Assembly: GCA_910584285.1 (NCBI GenBank)
Contig: CAJTYK010000007.1
Span: 1 to 64,000, forward strand
Length of the DNA stretch: 64,000 nt
Source of the DNA: an uncultured Oscillospiraceae bacterium
Lineage (GTDB): Bacteria; Bacillota; Clostridia; Oscillospirales; Oscillospiraceae
Direction: 5' to 3'
The position numbers were made by a program, and so were the translations under genes. This document shows, in pieces, positions 17,185-25,018 of this stretch; the first letter of the stretch is position 1, and each line of letters starts with the position of its first letter. The notes beneath the pieces are model-generated. The model did no database searches. It saw nothing but the letters and a program-made list of their open reading frames with translations, and had not been told where the DNA came from.

Positions 17185-17913
17185 ATGAAAAAAGGGTATG
17201 ATGTGTTTGGGCCGGCGTATGGCGTGATGCTGCGGAACGACCTGCACGCTTTAGAATCGATTGACCACAAATTCATGCGGGAAATGATCCTTTTGGAGGA
17301 AGAATCCTACGATTTCCTGTATCATGCGGCGCCGGTCAGAATCAATATGGAGGCTCACGAGCTTTATTCATTTGCAAAGCGGTTCAAAGGAAACGATGAT
17401 CGCCAGACCATGGAACATATCCTGCGCTACACGGCCAAAATCGCTTCCGATTACCAAACCGCGTTTGAGGATATGAAGTTTGGAGGAACAGAGAAGGAGA
17501 TTTTGGAAAGAGGCACGGATTGGTGCGCCGACATGGCGAGGGTCGGCGCGGTTCTGCTCCAATGCAACGGGATCCCGGCGAGGATTGTACATCTGGTGAA
17601 TTTGGAGAAAGCCTATAACGGCCACGTTGTGACAGAGGCGTTTTATGAGGGAAAGTACGGGGTTTGCGATTTCCTGTATGGCTATTCCTTCTATAATAAG
17701 CGGCCGTTAGACGCCTATGACCTGACGCGCTGCAAACGTTATTTGGAAGGATATCCTGAGGAGTACGCTTCCCTCTACTCAACTGCCGCCATCAATGAGT
17801 ATGACCCAATGGGGGACAATGACTATACAGTTTCCCTGCCAAACCAGTACACAATTCGTATCATTGAGACAGAGCACAATGGGAAATGGTTTATGGGTGA
17901 GGATAAAGATTAA
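17185..17913 (+). CDS. Transglutaminase-fold protein, likely acquired
   Basis: The 242-aa protein has a transglutaminase-like triad pattern: Cys114 in GTDWCADMARV, His147 in NGHVVTEAFY and Asp162 in GVCDFLYGY. Such folds act as cysteine peptidases, amidases or peptide crosslinkers; the substrate is unknown. No signal peptide is seen, so it should be cytoplasmic. Codon use is visibly less GC-biased than in polC and hisZ on either side, suggesting transfer. It lies 12 nt after polC with TGAGGAG before the ATG and ends just before the his promoter. Confidence 0.7.
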   Translation: MKKGYDVFGPAYGVMLRNDLHALESIDHKFMREMILLEEESYDFLYHAAPVRINMEAHELYSFAKRFKGNDDRQTMEHILRYTAKIASDYQTAFEDMKFGGTEKEILERGTDWCADMARVGAVLLQCNGIPARIVHLVNLEKAYNGHVVTEAFYEGKYGVCDFLYGYSFYNKRPLDAYDLTRCKRYLEGYPEEYASLYSTAAINEYDPMGDNDYTVSLPNQYTIRIIETEHNGKWFMGEDKD

Positions 17914-17916
17914 GTG

Positions 17917-17945
17917 TTGACAGATGGATGGGGATGTGGTAAGAT
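17917..17945 (+). promoter_or_regulatory. Sigma-A promoter of the his operon
   Basis: A consensus TTGACA and TAAGAT are separated by exactly 17 bp, with TG one base before the -10. The leader to hisZ is only about 35 nt, too short for a T-box or His-leader attenuator. Confidence 0.8.
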
Positions 17946-17985
17946 TCATCACATTAGCGAACTAAAGAATTTGGAGGCAAACCCA

Positions 17986-19152
17986 ATGAACATCCACATC
18001 AACACCCCCGAGGGCACCCGTGACCGCCTGTTCTCCGAGTGCCTGGAGCGCCGCCGGGTGCAGTCCGCCCTGGTGGAGCTGTTCCGCCGCCGGGGTTATA
18101 CCGAGGTCATCACCCCCGAGGTGGAGTTTTACGACCTGTTCGTCCAGTCGGGCAACCCCATCCCCCAGGAGGCCATGCTGAAGATCATCGACCGCTCCGG
18201 GCGGATCATGGTGATGCGGCCCGACTGCACCGCCCCCATCGCCCGGGTGGCGGCCACAAAATTGAAGCATCTGCCCCTGCCCCAGCGGCTGTACTACGAC
18301 CAGACCGTGTTCCGCGACCGCCTGGCCCACGCGGGGGGCAGCCGGGAGATGGCCCAGTGCGGCGTGGAGATGATCGGCGCGGTGGGGGAGAAGGCGGATC
18401 TGGAGATGGTGGCTCTGGCAGTGGACGCCCTGCGCTGCTGCGGCCTGGAGCAGTTCCACATCGAGCTGGGCCACGCCGGGTTCTACCGGGCGCTGGCGGG
18501 CCGGATGAGGATGCCGGGGGAGGAGCAGGAGCGGCTGCGCTCCGCCATCGAGGGGAAGAACTTCGCCCTGCTCAACGATCTGCTGGAGCCCTACCGGGAC
18601 GGGGACGCCTACGCCGCCCTGCGCCGCCTGCCCTACCTGTTCGGCGGGCCGGAGGTGCTGGACGAGGCGGAGGGGCTGGCCGGCCCCTGCGAGAGCCTGG
18701 ACTACCTGCGGCGGCTGTACGGTGAGCTGGCCGCCGCCGGCTGCGGGGACTGCGTCCGCTTCGACCTGGGGCTGGTGCACCAGCTGGACTACTACACCGG
18801 CGTGGTGTTCCGGGGCTACGCCCAGGGAGCGGGGGCCCCGGTGCTGTCCGGGGGCCGGTACGACGGCCTGATGGAGCAGTTTGGCCGGAAGGCGGAGGCC
18901 ACCGGCTTTGCCGTGGACGTGGATGCGGTGGGGGGCTGTCTCACCGTGGAGACGCCCAAATTGGAGACCGTGATCCACTACGGCCCCGGCCTGTTGGCCC
19001 GGGCGCTGGCGGAGGTGGACGGCAGGCCGGCGGGGAGCTGCGAGCTGTCCCCCTGCCGGACGCTGGACAGCACCTTGAGCCTTGCCCGGGAAAAGGGCGC
19101 GGCCCGGGTGCTGGTGCTGGAGGCAGAGGAAGCGAGGTGGCTGACGGTATGA
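17986..19152 (+). CDS. hisZ: ATP phosphoribosyltransferase regulatory subunit
   Basis: HisZ is a histidyl-tRNA-synthetase paralogue without aminoacylation activity; it forms an octamer with short HisG and confers histidine feedback. The 388-aa product shows class II synthetase motifs (TPEGTRD, EVITPEVEFYDLF, MRPDCTAPIARV, FDLGLVHQLDYYTG). The ATG at 17986 follows GGAGG by 9 nt; an in-frame GTG or TTG upstream would overlap the promoter. It heads the operon and overlaps hisG by 4 nt. Confidence 0.93.
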   Translation: MNIHINTPEGTRDRLFSECLERRRVQSALVELFRRRGYTEVITPEVEFYDLFVQSGNPIPQEAMLKIIDRSGRIMVMRPDCTAPIARVAATKLKHLPLPQRLYYDQTVFRDRLAHAGGSREMAQCGVEMIGAVGEKADLEMVALAVDALRCCGLEQFHIELGHAGFYRALAGRMRMPGEEQERLRSAIEGKNFALLNDLLEPYRDGDAYAALRRLPYLFGGPEVLDEAEGLAGPCESLDYLRRLYGELAAAGCGDCVRFDLGLVHQLDYYTGVVFRGYAQGAGAPVLSGGRYDGLMEQFGRKAEATGFAVDVDAVGGCLTVETPKLETVIHYGPGLLARALAEVDGRPAGSCELSPCRTLDSTLSLAREKGAARVLVLEAEEARWLTV

Positions 19153-19790
19153 GCGGACGGCTGAGGATCGCCCTGACCAAGGGGCGCTTGCAGGACAAGT
19201 CGGTGGAGCTGTTCGAGGGGGCGGGGCTGGACTGTGCCCCGGTGCGGAGCCCGGGCCGGCGGCTCATCCACGCTCTGCCCAACTACCCGCTGGACGTGGT
19301 GCTGGCCAAGGCGCCTGACGTGATCACTTATGTGGAGCATGGGGTGTGCGATTTGGGCGTGGTGGGCAAGGACACTATCCTGGAGAAGGGTGGGGCCTTT
19401 TACGAGGTGCTGGATCTGGGCTTCGGCCGGTGCCGGTTCGCCCTGGCGGTGAAGAAGGGCAGCGATTTCTACGGCACCTACAAGACCCGCCGCGTGGCCT
19501 CCAAATACCCCAACGTCACCCGGGCCTTCTTTGAGGGCAAGGGGATGGATGTGGACATCATCAAAATTGAGGGCAGCGTGGAGCTGGCCCCCATCCTGGA
19601 CTTGGCCGACGGCATCGTGGACATCGTGGAGACGGGGGCCACCCTGAAGGAGAACGGGCTGGAGCCCATCGAGGACGTGGCCCAGGTGTCCGCGCGGCTC
19701 ATTGTGAACACCGCGTCCATGAAGCTGTATAAAAACGAGATCACTGACTTTTTAACACGCATCGAGCGGGAACTGGAGGCGAGGACATGA
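19149..19790 (+). CDS. hisG: ATP phosphoribosyltransferase, short form
   Basis: HisG joins ATP and PRPP in the first step of histidine synthesis. At 213 aa it is the short form that lacks the C-terminal regulatory domain and needs HisZ, which is encoded just upstream. Motifs seen: RIALTKGRLQ at the N-terminus, CDLGVVGKDTI, and the PRPP-binding segment DGIVDIVETGATLKENGL. ATGA overlaps at both ends show tight coupling. Confidence 0.96.
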   Translation: MSGRLRIALTKGRLQDKSVELFEGAGLDCAPVRSPGRRLIHALPNYPLDVVLAKAPDVITYVEHGVCDLGVVGKDTILEKGGAFYEVLDLGFGRCRFALAVKKGSDFYGTYKTRRVASKYPNVTRAFFEGKGMDVDIIKIEGSVELAPILDLADGIVDIVETGATLKENGLEPIEDVAQVSARLIVNTASMKLYKNEITDFLTRIERELEART

Positions 19791-21061
19791 TACCCATCAT
19801 TCGGGCGGACGGCTCCGCCGAGCGCCGACAGCTGGACGCCATGCGCGCCCGGGCGGCGGAGAAAAACGTGGATATTGAGCTGGCCGTCAAGGCCATCATG
19901 GAGAATGTGCGGCAGGAGGGCCTGCCCGCGGTGGAGCGATACTCCCGGCAGTTCGACCACAAGGTGCCCTATGAGATCAGGCGGGAGCGGCTGGACGAGG
20001 CGTACAACGCCTGCCCGCCTGAGCTGCTCGCCGCCCTGGAGCACGCCGCCCGGAACATCCGGGACTACAACGAGAAGCTGCTGACCCGTTCGGCGCAGTG
20101 GGATTCCCCCGACGGGGGCCGGGTGGGCCGGATCGTCCGGGGGCTGGGCCGGGTGGGGATCTACGTCCCCGGCGGTACTGCCGCCTACCCCAGCTCGGTG
20201 CTCATGAACGCCGTCCCCGCCAAGGTGGCGGGAGTGGGGGAGATCGTGATGCTCACGCCCCCCACGGAAAACCTCAGTGATGCCGTGTTAGCGGCGGCAA
20301 AGATCGCTGGAGTTGACCGGGTGATCGCCGTGGGTGGGGCCCAGGCAGTGGCGGCGGTGACCTACGGCGCGGGCTTTATCCCCCGGGTTGACAAGCTGGT
20401 GGGGCCGGGGAACGCCTATGTGGCGGCGGCGAAACGGCTGGCCTACGGCGCGCTGGACATCGACATGGTGGCGGGGCCCTCTGAGGTGCTGGTGATCGCG
20501 GACAAGACCGCCAACCCCAAGTACGTGGCCGCCGACCTGCTCAGCCAGGCGGAGCATGACCGGCTGGCCTCGGCGGTGCTGCTCACCGACGATGGGTCGC
20601 TGGCCCGGGCGGTAGACGGGGAGATCGCCCGGCAGACGGGCTATCTCAGCCGCTCCGAGATCATGGAGGCGTCCCTGCGGGACTTCGGCTGCGCCATTGT
20701 GTGCGGGAGCCTGGATCAATGCGTGGAGATCGCCAATGAGATCGCCCCGGAGCACCTGGAGATCGTCACGGAGCAGCCCCGGGCCCTGCTGCCCCTGGTG
20801 AGGAACGCGGGGGCGGTGTTCCTGGGGGCGTACACGCCGGAGCCCCTGGGGGACTACCTGGCGGGGCCGGATCACGTGCTGCCCACCAGCGGAACGGCCC
20901 GGTTCTTCTCGCCGCTGAGCGTGGACAGCTTCCTGAAGTCCATGAGCGTGCTGGAGTTTAGCCGGGAGGCTCTGGAGCCCATTTCCGGGGAAATCATCGC
21001 GCTGGCGAAGGCGGAAAAGCTCACCGCCCACGCCAACTCTATCCAAGTACGATTTGAATAG
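19787..21061 (+). CDS. hisD: Histidinol dehydrogenase
   Basis: HisD is the zinc-dependent enzyme of the last two oxidations from histidinol to histidine. The 424-aa product contains VGIYVPGGTAAYPSSVLMN, GGAQAVAA, the signature region GPSEVLVIADKTANPKYVAADLLSQAEHD and the late LPTSGTARFFSPL. Start and length are standard; it overlaps hisG by 4 nt. Confidence 0.97.
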   Translation: MIPIIRADGSAERRQLDAMRARAAEKNVDIELAVKAIMENVRQEGLPAVERYSRQFDHKVPYEIRRERLDEAYNACPPELLAALEHAARNIRDYNEKLLTRSAQWDSPDGGRVGRIVRGLGRVGIYVPGGTAAYPSSVLMNAVPAKVAGVGEIVMLTPPTENLSDAVLAAAKIAGVDRVIAVGGAQAVAAVTYGAGFIPRVDKLVGPGNAYVAAAKRLAYGALDIDMVAGPSEVLVIADKTANPKYVAADLLSQAEHDRLASAVLLTDDGSLARAVDGEIARQTGYLSRSEIMEASLRDFGCAIVCGSLDQCVEIANEIAPEHLEIVTEQPRALLPLVRNAGAVFLGAYTPEPLGDYLAGPDHVLPTSGTARFFSPLSVDSFLKSMSVLEFSREALEPISGEIIALAKAEKLTAHANSIQVRFE

Positions 21062-21072
21062 GAGAAAATGCC

Positions 21073-21681
21073 ATGGACGTCCCAATTTTTTCAGGAGCTG
21101 AAAATGCGAGAGCCTACATGATCCAGCGCACCACCAAAGAGACCGACATCACCCTCAGCCTGTGCCTGGACGGGGGGGAGGTCAGCGTGTCCACCGGCAT
21201 CGGGTTCTTCGACCATATGCTGACGGCCCTGGCCTTTTACGCCGGGTTCGGGCTGGAGCTGTCCGCCCTGGGTGATCTCCACGTGGACGGCCACCACACG
21301 GTGGAGGACGTGGGCATTGTGCTGGGCCAGGCCCTTCGGGAGGTGTTGGGGGACAAAAAAGGGATCCGACGCTTTGGAACGGCCCTGGTGCCCATGGACG
21401 AGGCGCTGTGCCGGACGGTGCTGGATTTGTCCAACCGGCCCTATCTGGTGTTCGACGCCCCCATGCCCCAGCCCATGATCGGCGGCTATGACAGCTGCCT
21501 GACGGTGGAGTTCATGCGGGCGCTGGCGGTAAACGGCGGGATTACCCTGCATCAAAAGTGCGAGTATGGGGACAACGCCCACCACATCACCGAGGCCCTG
21601 TTTAAGTCCCTGGGGCTGGCGCTGAAGGAGGCCGTCCGGGTGGAGGGGGACGCGGTTACCTCCACCAAGGGGGCGCTGTGA
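21073..21681 (+). CDS. hisB: Imidazoleglycerol-phosphate dehydratase
   Basis: This is the stand-alone dehydratase, without the phosphatase domain of enteric HisB. Mn-binding histidine motifs appear in GFFDHML, DGHHTVEDV, and NAHHITEALFK. The ATG at 21073 is preceded by GGAGAAAATGCC and gives 202 aa. The usual family start corresponds to the ATG at 21118 (MIQRTTKETDI), which has no good ribosome site. Confidence 0.95.
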   Translation: MDVPIFSGAENARAYMIQRTTKETDITLSLCLDGGEVSVSTGIGFFDHMLTALAFYAGFGLELSALGDLHVDGHHTVEDVGIVLGQALREVLGDKKGIRRFGTALVPMDEALCRTVLDLSNRPYLVFDAPMPQPMIGGYDSCLTVEFMRALAVNGGITLHQKCEYGDNAHHITEALFKSLGLALKEAVRVEGDAVTSTKGAL

Positions 21682-22289
21682 TGAAAACTGTGGCCATTGT
21701 GGACTACGGCGTGGGCAACCTGAAAAGCGTGTCCAACGCCCTGGCCTACCTGGGGCAGAGCACCCTCGTCACTGGCGAGGCCAGGGAGATTGAGCGAGCG
21801 GACGCCGTGCTCCTCCCCGGGGTGGGGGCCTTCCCCGACGCGGCGGACAAGCTGCGGCAGACGGGGCTGGACGGCGTGCTGCGCCGTCAGGCGGGGCGTA
21901 AGCCCGTGTTGGGCATCTGTTTGGGGATGCAGCTGCTGTTCGATTGGGGCGAGGAGGGGCGGCGGTGCCCCGGCCTGGGCCTCGTCGGCGGGGGCGTGGA
22001 GCGGATCCAGACCGACTTAAAGCTGCCCCACATCGGCTGGAACAGCCTGAGCTTTCCCAACCCCTCGCCCCTGTTCCGGGGGCTGGAGGAGGGGGTCTAT
22101 GTGTACTTCGTCCACTCCTACTGCGGCCACGCCGCCAGCGGGGAGGACGTGATCGCCGAGACTCAATATGGCGGGCCGGTGACGGCGGCGGTGGACCATA
22201 ACGGGGTGTACGGCTGCCAGTTCCACCCGGAAAAGAGCGGCGAGGTGGGACTGCAAATTTTAAAGAATTTTGGAGAGTTAATCCAATGA
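21681..22289 (+). CDS. hisH: Imidazole glycerol phosphate synthase, glutamine amidotransferase subunit
   Basis: HisH hydrolyses glutamine and channels ammonia to HisF. The 202-aa class I amidotransferase has IVDYGVGNLKSV, the nucleophile in GICLGMQLLF, and the His-Glu pair in QFHPEKSG. The start codon shares one base with the hisB stop (TGATG). A 4-bp overlap joins it to hisA. Confidence 0.96.
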   Translation: MKTVAIVDYGVGNLKSVSNALAYLGQSTLVTGEAREIERADAVLLPGVGAFPDAADKLRQTGLDGVLRRQAGRKPVLGICLGMQLLFDWGEEGRRCPGLGLVGGGVERIQTDLKLPHIGWNSLSFPNPSPLFRGLEEGVYVYFVHSYCGHAASGEDVIAETQYGGPVTAAVDHNGVYGCQFHPEKSGEVGLQILKNFGELIQ

Positions 22290-23011
22290 TACTGTTACCT
22301 GCCATTGACATGAAGGACGGGCGGTGCGTCCGTCTGAAAAAGGGGGAGTTTTCCACCGTCAGCCAGGTGGCCAACAGCGCCCTGGAGACGGCCCGGGCCT
22401 TTGCCGCCGCCGGGGCGAAGTGGATCCACATGGTGGATCTGGACGGCGCCCGGGACGGGGTGCGGCACAATTTCCCTCTGATCTACGAGGTGATCCAGCA
22501 GTCCGGCCTATCCGTGGAGCTGGGCGGCGGGATCAAAAATGAGCTGGACGTGATCACCATCGGAGAGGCGGGGGCGGCCCGGATGGTGATTGGCTCCGCC
22601 GCCGTGACCAAGCCGGAGGTGGTGGACTACGCCCTGCGGCAGTACGGCCCGGATCGGGTGGCGGTGGGCATCGACTGCCTGGACGGCCGGGTGCGTACCA
22701 CGGGTTGGGAGAATGACTCCGGGCTGTCCGGGGTGGAGGTGGCCCGTCAGATGGAGGAGCGGGGGGTCAAGACCCTGATCTACACCGACATCGCCACCGA
22801 CGGGATGCTGTCCGGCCCCAGCTTTGACCAGCTGTCCACCCTGCAAAAGGCGGTGGGGTGCGACATTGTGGCCTCCGGCGGGGTGACCACCCTGGACGAC
22901 GTGAAGCGGCTCCGGGATATGGGGCTGTACGGGGCCATCATCGGCAAGGCGTATTACGCCGGGACGCTGGATCTGTTGGAGGCAATCCGGGAAGCGGGGC
23001 CGCAGTCATGA
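22286..23011 (+). CDS. hisA: ProFAR isomerase
   Basis: HisA is a TIM barrel that isomerises the Amadori intermediate of histidine synthesis. The 241-aa sequence contains LPAIDMKDGRCVRLKKG with the first catalytic Asp, WIHMVDLDGA, GGGIKNE and the second-half TDIATDGMLSGP segment. The stop overlaps the following P-loop gene by 4 nt. Confidence 0.96.
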   Translation: MILLPAIDMKDGRCVRLKKGEFSTVSQVANSALETARAFAAAGAKWIHMVDLDGARDGVRHNFPLIYEVIQQSGLSVELGGGIKNELDVITIGEAGAARMVIGSAAVTKPEVVDYALRQYGPDRVAVGIDCLDGRVRTTGWENDSGLSGVEVARQMEERGVKTLIYTDIATDGMLSGPSFDQLSTLQKAVGCDIVASGGVTTLDDVKRLRDMGLYGAIIGKAYYAGTLDLLEAIREAGPQS

Positions 23012-23517
23012 AGATCGCTGTGCTGGGGTACAGCGGGGCGGGAAAGTCCACGCTGGCCCGGGCGCTGGGGGAGCGGTACGGCATCCCGGTGCTCCACTTC
23101 GACACGGTACAGTTTACGCCCAACTGGGAGGAGCGGGATCGGGCGGAGGCTCACCGGATGGTTCACGAGTTCATGGAGAACCCGGAGTGGGTGATCGACG
23201 GGAACTATACCAATTTTGAGTACCAGCGGCGGCTGGAGGAAGCGGACGAAATTATAATGGTTGATCTTCCCCGGCTGGCCTGCTTTGTCCGGGCATGGAA
23301 GCGGTATTTCCGCTACCGGGGGAAAAGTCGGCCCGACATGGCCGAGGGCTGTGACGAGAAAATGGATCTGGAATTTATGTGGTGGATTTTATGGAAAGGC
23401 CGCACGCGGCGGAAGCGGGAGCGGCACAGAGCGATCCAAGCCGCATACCCGGAGAAAACAGTGGTTTTGAAGTCCCAAAGGGACATCGACCGCTATTTGG
23501 AGGGCATTTCATGTTAG
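23008..23517 (+). CDS. P-loop kinase of the FlaR/adenylate-kinase-like type inside the his operon
   Basis: The 169-aa protein starts with a Walker A loop (GYSGAGKST, residues 7-15), followed by LHFDTVQFTPNW and WVIDGNYTNFEY. This pattern fits the small NMP-kinase-like proteins often annotated as topology modulation protein FlaR. It is not a known histidine enzyme. It overlaps hisA by 4 nt and hisF by 7 nt, so it is fully embedded in the operon. Substrate unknown; a metabolite kinase or housekeeping role is possible. Confidence 0.75.
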   Translation: MKIAVLGYSGAGKSTLARALGERYGIPVLHFDTVQFTPNWEERDRAEAHRMVHEFMENPEWVIDGNYTNFEYQRRLEEADEIIMVDLPRLACFVRAWKRYFRYRGKSRPDMAEGCDEKMDLEFMWWILWKGRTRRKRERHRAIQAAYPEKTVVLKSQRDIDRYLEGISC

Positions 23518-24269
23518 CCAAGCGCATCATCCCCTGCCTGGACGTGCGGGACGGCCGGGTGGTAAAAGGGGTCAACTTTGTGAACATCCGGGACGCCGGG
23601 GATCCGGTGGAGCTGGCTAAGTTCTACTCGGCTCAGGGGGCGGATGAGATCGTCTTTTTGGACATCACCGCCACCAGCGACGCCCGGGACACCGTGGCCG
23701 ATGTGGTGGAGCGCACCGCCGCCCAGGTGTTCGTCCCCTTGACGGTGGGGGGCGGCATCCGCACCCTGGACGACTTCCAGCGGCTGCTCCGGGCGGGGGC
23801 GGACAAGATCTCGGTGAATTCCGCTGCGGTGAAGGACGAGACGCTGATCACCCGGGCGGCGGAGCGATTCGGCTCCCAGTGCGTGGTGCTGGCCATCGAC
23901 GCCCGCCGCCGCCCCGAGGGCTGGTACGAGGTGGTGGTGGAGGGAGGTCGAACCCCCACCGGCATGGATGCGGTGGAGTGGGCCCGTCGGGGCCAGGCGC
24001 TGGGGGCGGGGGAGATTCTGCTCACCTCCATGGACGCGGACGGCACCAAAGCGGGCTTCGACCTGGACATGACGCGAGCGGTGACGGAGGCTGTGTCCAT
24101 CCCGGTGATCGCCTCCGGGGGCTGCGGCAGCCTGGAGCACTTTGCCCAGGTGTTTGAGGAGACGGACTGCGATGCGGCGCTGGCGGCCTCCCTGTTCCAC
24201 TTCGGGGAGTTGACGGTGCCCCAGGTAAAGGACTTTCTGCGGGACAGGAGGATCCCGGTGCGGAGGTGA
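23511..24269 (+). CDS. hisF: Imidazole glycerol phosphate synthase, cyclase subunit
   Basis: HisF uses ammonia from HisH to make IGP and AICAR. The 252-aa TIM barrel begins MLAKRIIPCLDVRDGRVVKGVNF and shows GGGIRTLDDF, VVLAIDARR, and LLTSMDADGTKAGFD with the second catalytic Asp. The ATG at 23511 overlaps the upstream kinase gene by 7 nt. Confidence 0.97.
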   Translation: MLAKRIIPCLDVRDGRVVKGVNFVNIRDAGDPVELAKFYSAQGADEIVFLDITATSDARDTVADVVERTAAQVFVPLTVGGGIRTLDDFQRLLRAGADKISVNSAAVKDETLITRAAERFGSQCVVLAIDARRRPEGWYEVVVEGGRTPTGMDAVEWARRGQALGAGEILLTSMDADGTKAGFDLDMTRAVTEAVSIPVIASGGCGSLEHFAQVFEETDCDAALAASLFHFGELTVPQVKDFLRDRRIPVRR

Positions 24270-24275
24270 GGAACT

Positions 24276-24443
24276 GTGATAGATGATCTGCTGGAGCTGG
24301 TGCTGGACATCGGCGGCGAGATGGTGGGGGCCGTGGTAGAAAGCAAGGTGGAAAAACACAGGCAGACGAAAAAGGAACGGCCTTCTGCAAAGGAGAAGGA
24401 ACCATGGGAGCGGAGAAAGGAAACTCCGCCTTGGGAGGAGTAG
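24276..24443 (+). CDS. 55-residue charged small protein in the his operon
   Basis: A GTG start 6 nt after hisF, with GGTGAGGAAC upstream, opens a 55-codon frame. It has an amphipathic or hydrophobic N-terminal half (MIDDLLELVLDIGGEMVGAVV) and a Lys/Glu-rich tail ending PPWEE. The stop lies 3 nt before the hisI ATG. It has no recognised domain. Spacing and ribosome site suggest real translation; the N-terminal half could be a short membrane-associated helix. Confidence 0.55.
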   Translation: MIDDLLELVLDIGGEMVGAVVESKVEKHRQTKKERPSAKEKEPWERRKETPPWEE

Positions 24444-24446
24444 GAA

Positions 24447-24764
24447 ATGTTTGATCTGGATCTGCTGTTTCAAAAATCGGAGCTGATCCCAGTGGTGATC
24501 CAGGATGTGGACAGCCGGAGGGTGCTGATGGTGGGCTTCACCAACCGGGAGGCGGTGGAGCTGACCCTAAAGAACAAAACGGCCTGGTTCTGGAGCCGGA
24601 GCCGGAACCAGCTGTGGAACAAGGGGGAGACCAGCGGGCACTTTCTCCACGTCCGGGAGGTCTATGCCGACTGCGACACGGACACCCTGCTCTACCTCTG
24701 CGTCCCCGACGGGCCCACCTGTCACACAGGGGCGGAGAGCTGTTTTTTCAATCGGATCATGTGA
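24447..24764 (+). CDS. hisI: Phosphoribosyl-AMP cyclohydrolase
   Basis: HisI opens the purine ring of PR-AMP. The 105-aa protein has LMVGFTNREAVELTLKNKTAWFWSRSRNQLWNKGETSGH and the zinc-ligand cysteines in DCDTDTLLYLC and GPTCHTGAESCF. It is a single-domain HisI; no HisE (pyrophosphohydrolase) domain is fused, and no hisE gene follows within the window. Confidence 0.95.
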   Translation: MFDLDLLFQKSELIPVVIQDVDSRRVLMVGFTNREAVELTLKNKTAWFWSRSRNQLWNKGETSGHFLHVREVYADCDTDTLLYLCVPDGPTCHTGAESCFFNRIM

Positions 24765-24917
24765 CGCCAAAATGTCAAGAATAAATTGCAATAAATAGGA
24801 AAATAACGGCACTCAACACAATGATATGCTCCCCTTATGAGAGACAGTGAGAAAGCAAAACGACAACCTTGGCTCTCTTTCCTGTTGTTTTCCGCCCATA
24901 TGTATCTTTTATGCTTT
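24765..24917. other. Non-coding stretch after hisI
   Basis: About 150 AT-richer bases separate hisI from the terminator. Short frames exist (one opens at the ATG at 24837) but none has a ribosome site. A -10-like TATGCT occurs near 24823 without a convincing -35. It may be a plain 3' untranslated region or a small RNA ending at the terminator. Confidence 0.4.
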
Positions 24918-24954
24918 GCGGCCTGCCTGGACATTTCCCAGGCAGGCCGCTTTT
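24918..24954 (+). terminator. Terminator of the his operon
   Basis: A perfect 13-bp stem (GCGGCCTGCCTGG and its complement) with a 7-nt loop is followed by TTTT. A second hairpin (GCAGGAGC/GCTCCTGC, 24965-24989) follows with GTTATTTT. Confidence 0.85.
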
Positions 24955-25018
24955 CGACAGGCTGGCAGGAGCAGAAGATCCGCTCCTGCGTTATTTTACG
25001 TTGTTGTGCCTGCGCCGC

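Noticed and set aside
17946..17985. T-box or histidine leader peptide before hisZ
   Set aside because: The leader between promoter and start is only about 35 nt and has no His codon run or T-box sequence.
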